The notes under the pieces are model-generated. The model was not told where the DNA came from and made no database searches. It was given only the letters and a program-made list of their open reading frames with translations. A stretch of 64,000 nucleotides of DNA from Taudactylus pleione. Taxonomy: Eukaryota > Chordata > Amphibia > Anura > Myobatrachidae. The translations under genes were made by a program, and so were the position numbers. The DNA is taken from NCBI GenBank assembly GCA_031769625.1, contig JAUIMM010002314.1, positions 1 through 64,000 of the forward strand, given 5' to 3'. Shown piece after piece: positions 59,801 to 64,000 of this stretch; position 1 is the stretch's first letter; each line of letters starts with the position of its first letter.

Positions 59801-62800
59801 GTTATCTCCTCTTGTAGCAAACACAGACAGCTCAAAATTTCACTGGATGTGTTGAAGACCAAGACCCACAAATGTGATGTGAAATGGTTTTTCTCTCATG
59901 TTGTGTTTAAGAGAAAACTGCAAATGCACGTTTTAGGCCAAAATGCATTGAAAGCAATGGAAATAACAAAAGCGCATACTTTGTGTTATCTCCTCTTGTA
60001 GCAAACACAGACAGCTCAAAATTTCACCAGGTCTGTTGAAGACCAAGACCCAGAAATGTGATGTGAAATGGTTTTTCTCCCATGTTGCGTTTAAGAGAAA
60101 ACAGCAAATGCACGTTTTAGGCCAAAATGCATTGAAAACAATGGAAACAACAAAAGCGCATCCTTTGTGTTATCTTCTCTTGTAGCAAACACAGACAGCT
60201 CAAAATTTCACTGGATGTGTTGAAGACCAAGACCTACAAATGTGATGTGAAATGGTTTTTCTCCCATGTTGCGTTTAAGAGAAAACAGCAATTGCTCGTT
60301 TTAGGCCAAAATGCATTGAAAGCAATGGAAACAACAAAAGCGCATACTTTGTGTTATCTCCTCTTGTAGCAAACACAGACAGCTCAAAATTTCACTGGAT
60401 GTGTTGAAGACCAAGACCCACAAATGTGATGTGAAATGGTTTTTCTCTCATGTTGTGTTTAAGAGAAAACAGCAAATGCACGTTTTAGGCCAAAATGCAT
60501 TGAAAGCAATGGAAATAACAAAAGCGCATCCTTTGTGTTATTTCCTCTTGTAGCAAACACAGACAGCTCAAAATTTCACTGGATCTGTTGAAGACCAAGA
60601 CCCACAAATGTGATGTGAAATGGTTTTTCTCCCATGTTGCATTTAGGAGAAAACAGCAAATGCATGTTTTAGGCCAAAATGCATTGAAAGCAATGGAAAC
60701 AACAAAAGCGCATACTTTGTGTTATCTCCTCTTTTAGCAAACACAGACAGCTCAAAATTTCACTGGATGTGTTGAAGACCAAGACCCACAAATGTGATGT
60801 GAAATGGTTTTTCTCTCATGTTGTGTTTAAGAGAAAACTGCAAATGCACGTTTTAGGCCAAAATGCATTGAAAGCAATGGAAGAAATAACAAAAGCGCAT
60901 ACTTTGTGTTATCTCCTCTTGTAGCAAACACAGACAGCTCAAAATTTCACCAGGTCTGTTGAAGACCAAGACCCAGAAATGTGATGTGAAATGGTTTTTC
61001 TCCCATGTTGCGTTTAAGAGAAAACAGCAAATGCACGTTTTAGGCCAAAATGCATTGAAAACAATGGAAACAACAAAAGCGCATACTTTGTGTTATCTCC
61101 TCTTGTAGCAAACACAGACAGCTCAAAATTTCACTGGATGTGTTGAAGACCAAGACCTACAAATGTGATGTGAAATGGTTTTTCTCCCATGTTGCGTTTA
61201 AGAGAAAACAGCAATTGCTCGTTTTAGGCCAAAATGCATTGAAAGCAATGGAAACAACAAAAGCGCATACTTTGTGTTATCTCCTCTTGTAGCAAACACA
61301 GACAGCTCAAAATTTCACTGGATGTGTTGAAGACCAAGACCCACAAATGTGATGTGAAATGGTTTTTCTCCCATGTTGCATTTAAGAGAAAACAGCAAAT
61401 GCATGTTTTAGGCCAAAATGCATTGAAAGCAATGGAAACAACAAAAGCGCATACATTGTGATATCTCCTCTTGTAGCAAACACAGACAGCTCAAAATTTC
61501 ACTGGATGTGTTGAAGACCAAGACCCACAAATGTGATGTGAAATGGTTTTTCTCCCATGTTGCGTTTAAGAGAAAACAGCAATTGCTCGTTTTAGGCCAA
61601 AATGCATTGAAAGCAATGGAAACAACAAAAGCGCATACTTTGAGTTATCTCCTCTTGTAGCAAACACAGACAGCTCAAAATTTCACTGGATGTGTTGAAG
61701 ACCAAGACCCACAAATGTGATGTGAAATGGTTTTCTCTCATGTTGTGTTTAAGAGAAAACTGCAAATGCACGTTTTAGGCCAAAATGCATTGAAAGCAAT
61801 GGAAATAACAAAAGCGCATACTTTGTGTTATCTCCTCTTGTAGCAAACACAGACAGCTCAAAATTTCACCAGATCTGTTGAAGACCAAGACCCAGAAATG
61901 TGATGTGAAATGGTTTTTCTCCCATGTTGCGTTTAAGAGAAAACAGCAAATGCACGTTTTAGGCCAAAATGCATTGAAAACAATGGAAACAACAAAAGCG
62001 CATACTTTGTGTTATCTCCTCTTGTAGCAAACACAGACAGCTCAAAATTTCACTGGATGTGTTGAAGACCAAGACCTACAAATGTGATGTGAAATGGTTT
62101 TTCTCCCATGTTGCGTTTAAGAGAAAACAGCAATTGCTCGTTTTAGGCCAAAATGCATTGAAAGCAATGGAAACAACAAAAACGCATACTTTGTGTTATC
62201 TCCTCTTGTAGCAAACACAGACAGCTCAAAATTTCACTGGATGTGTTGAAGACCAAGACCCACAAATGTGATGTGAAATGGTTTTTCTCCCATGTTGCAT
62301 TTAAGAGAAAACAGCAAATGCATGTTTTAGGCCAAAATGCATTGAAAGCAATGGAAACAACAAAAGCGCATACATTGTGATATCTCCTCTTGTAGCAAAC
62401 ACAGACAGCTCAAAATTTCACTGGATGTGTTGAAGACCAAGACCCACAAATGTGATGTGAAATGGTTTTTCTTCCATGTTGCGTTTAAGAGAAAACAGCA
62501 ATTGCTCGTTTTAGGCCAAAATGCATTGAAAGCAATGGAAACAACAAAAGCGCATACTTTGAGTTATCTCCTCTTGTAGCAAACACAGACAGCTCAAAAT
62601 TTCACTGGATGTGTTGAAGACCAAGACCCACAAATGTGATGTGAAATGGTTTTTCTCTCATGTTGTGTTTAAGAGAAAACTGCAAATGCACGTTTTAGGC
62701 CAAAATGCATTGAAAGCAATGGAAATAACAAAAGCGCATACTTTGTGTTATCTCCTCTTGTAGCAAACACAGACAGCTCAAAATTTCACCAGATCTGTTG

Positions 62801-64000
62801 AAGACCAAGACCCAGAAATGTGATGTGAAATGGTTTTTCTCCCATGTTGCGTTTAAGAGAAAACAGCAAATGCACGTTTTAGGCCAAAATGCATTGAAAA
62901 CAATGGAAACAACAAAAGCGCATACTTTGTGTTATCTCCTCTTGTAGCAAACACAGACAGCTCAAAATTTCACTGGATGTGTTGAAGACCAAGACCTACA
63001 AATATGATGTGAAATGGTTTTTCTCCCATGTTGCGTTTAAGAGAAAACAGCAATTGCTCGTTTTAAGCCAAAATGCATTGAAAGCAATGGAAACAACAAA
63101 AGCGCATACTTTGTGTTATCTCCTCTTGTAGCAAACACAGACAGCTCAAAATTTCACTGGATGTGTTGAAGACCAAGACCCACAAATGTGATGTGAAATG
63201 GTTTTTCTCCCATGTTGCGTTTAAGAGAAAACAGCAAATGCACATTTTAGGCCAAAATGCATTGAAAACAATGGAAACAACAAAAGCGCATACTTTGTGT
63301 TATCTCCTCTTGTAGCAAACACAGACAGCTCAAAATTTCACTGGATGTGTTGAAGACCAAGACCTACAAATGTGATGTGAAATGGTTTTTCTCCCATGTT
63401 GCGTTTAAGAGAAAACAGCAATTGCTCGTTTTAGGCCAAAATGCATTGAAAGCAATGGAAACAACAAAAGCGCATACTTTGTGTTATCTCCTCTTGTAGC
63501 AAACACAGACAGCTCAAAATTTCACTGGATGTGTTGAAGACCAAGACCCACAAATGTGATGTGAAATGGTTTTTCTCCCATGTTGCATTTAAGAGAAAAC
63601 AGCAAATGCATGTTTTAGGCCAAAATGCATTGAAAGCAATGGAAACAACAAAAGCGCATACATTGTGATATCTCCTCTTGTAGCAAACACAGACAGCTCA
63701 AAATTTCACTGGATGTGTTGAAGACCAAGACCCACAAATGTGATGTGAAATGGTTTTTCTCCCATGTTGCGTTTAAGAGAAAACAGCAATTGCTCGTTTT
63801 AGGCCAAAATGCATTGAAAGCAATGGAAACAACAAAAGCGCATACTTTGAGTTATCTCCTCTTGTAGCAAACACAGACAGCTCAAAATTTCACTGGATGT
63901 GTTGAAGACCAAGACCCACAAATGTGATGTGAAATGGTTTTTCTCTCATGTTGTGTTTAAGAGAAAACTGCAAATGCACGTTTTAGGCCAAAATGCATTG

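Larger units (their letters stand above)
19930..64000. repeat. 184-bp satellite array, right block
   Basis: The array resumes in exact phase after the LINE and runs to the window end. Between the CAGCTC landmarks at 20085 and 63878 there are 238 periods with net drift +1. The indels found account for this: -1 near 21698, -1 near 24350, +2 near 33230, -1 near 38833, -1 near 40672, +1 near 59398, +3 near 60881 and -1 near 61731. Orientation never changes. Monomer classes are the same as on the left, but the GAAAGCTC marker of the left HOR is absent here. No non-satellite sequence, gene or second mobile element is visible in these 44 kb. Longer plus-strand frames at 21581, 38690 and 40529 exist only where a 1-base loss makes two monomers share a frame. 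Confidence 0.98.

Noticed and set aside
1..64000. CRISPR-like array
   Set aside because: The whole 184-bp unit is repeated without unique spacers, and the LINE shows a eukaryotic genome.
1..64000. CENP-B box in the satellite
   Set aside because: The core of the box (TTCG...CGGG pattern) is not found in the monomer classes I read.

Overview
The window is eukaryotic satellite DNA broken by one non-LTR retrotransposon. I see no host gene, no RNA gene and no prokaryotic feature. About 56.9 kb is a head-to-tail array of a 184-bp AT-rich monomer, always in the same orientation. Phase can be followed from the first monomer to the last. There are about 308 complete monomers (69 left of the insertion, one split by it, 238 to the right) plus partial ones at both window edges, so neither array end is in view. 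Net drift over the whole array is only a few bases, and a short list of 1-3 base indels accounts for it. The retroelement resembles the Tx1 (L1-like) clade, which is abundant in amphibians and also found in teleosts. An amphibian, probably a frog, is my best guess for the source; a fish is possible. The satellite itself I cannot name.

Layout. 1-12839: left satellite array, built from higher-order repeats (HORs) of 28 and 24 monomers (5,152 and 4,416 bp) with a third, incomplete copy, then about 1 kb of irregular monomers. 12840-19929: one essentially full-length LINE of about 7.09 kb on the + strand. It has a 94-bp 5' leader, an ORF1 read in three overlapping frames (12934-16111) and ending in a protein with three CCHC zinc knuckles, a 42-bp spacer, ORF2 (16154-19531; AP-like endonuclease, reverse transcriptase, C-terminal Cys/His motif) interrupted by one in-frame TAA, and a G-rich 3' UTR ending at AATAAA with no poly(A) tail. 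19930-64000: right satellite array, a mosaic of HOR blocks 8, 9, 10, 19 and 30 monomers long that repeat at different spacings.

How it fits together. In a Tx1-type element ORF1 would bind the RNA, and ORF2 would nick the target and copy the RNA by target-primed reverse transcription. All endonuclease and reverse-transcriptase catalytic motifs I looked for are present, but this copy has two ORF1 frame changes and one ORF2 stop, so it is probably recently dead or contains base errors. It sits in the monomer with a 0-1 bp target-site duplication and no loss of satellite bases, in the same orientation as the array. This fits, but does not prove, site-specific insertion into the satellite.

Most ORFs in the satellite are recurring, non-coding consequences of the 184-bp unit. 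The most informative signals are the precise LINE junctions, the mosaic HOR structure, the CpG-decay pattern of the monomer variants, and the short dyads in every monomer. I found no evidence for a new enzymatic or defence system.
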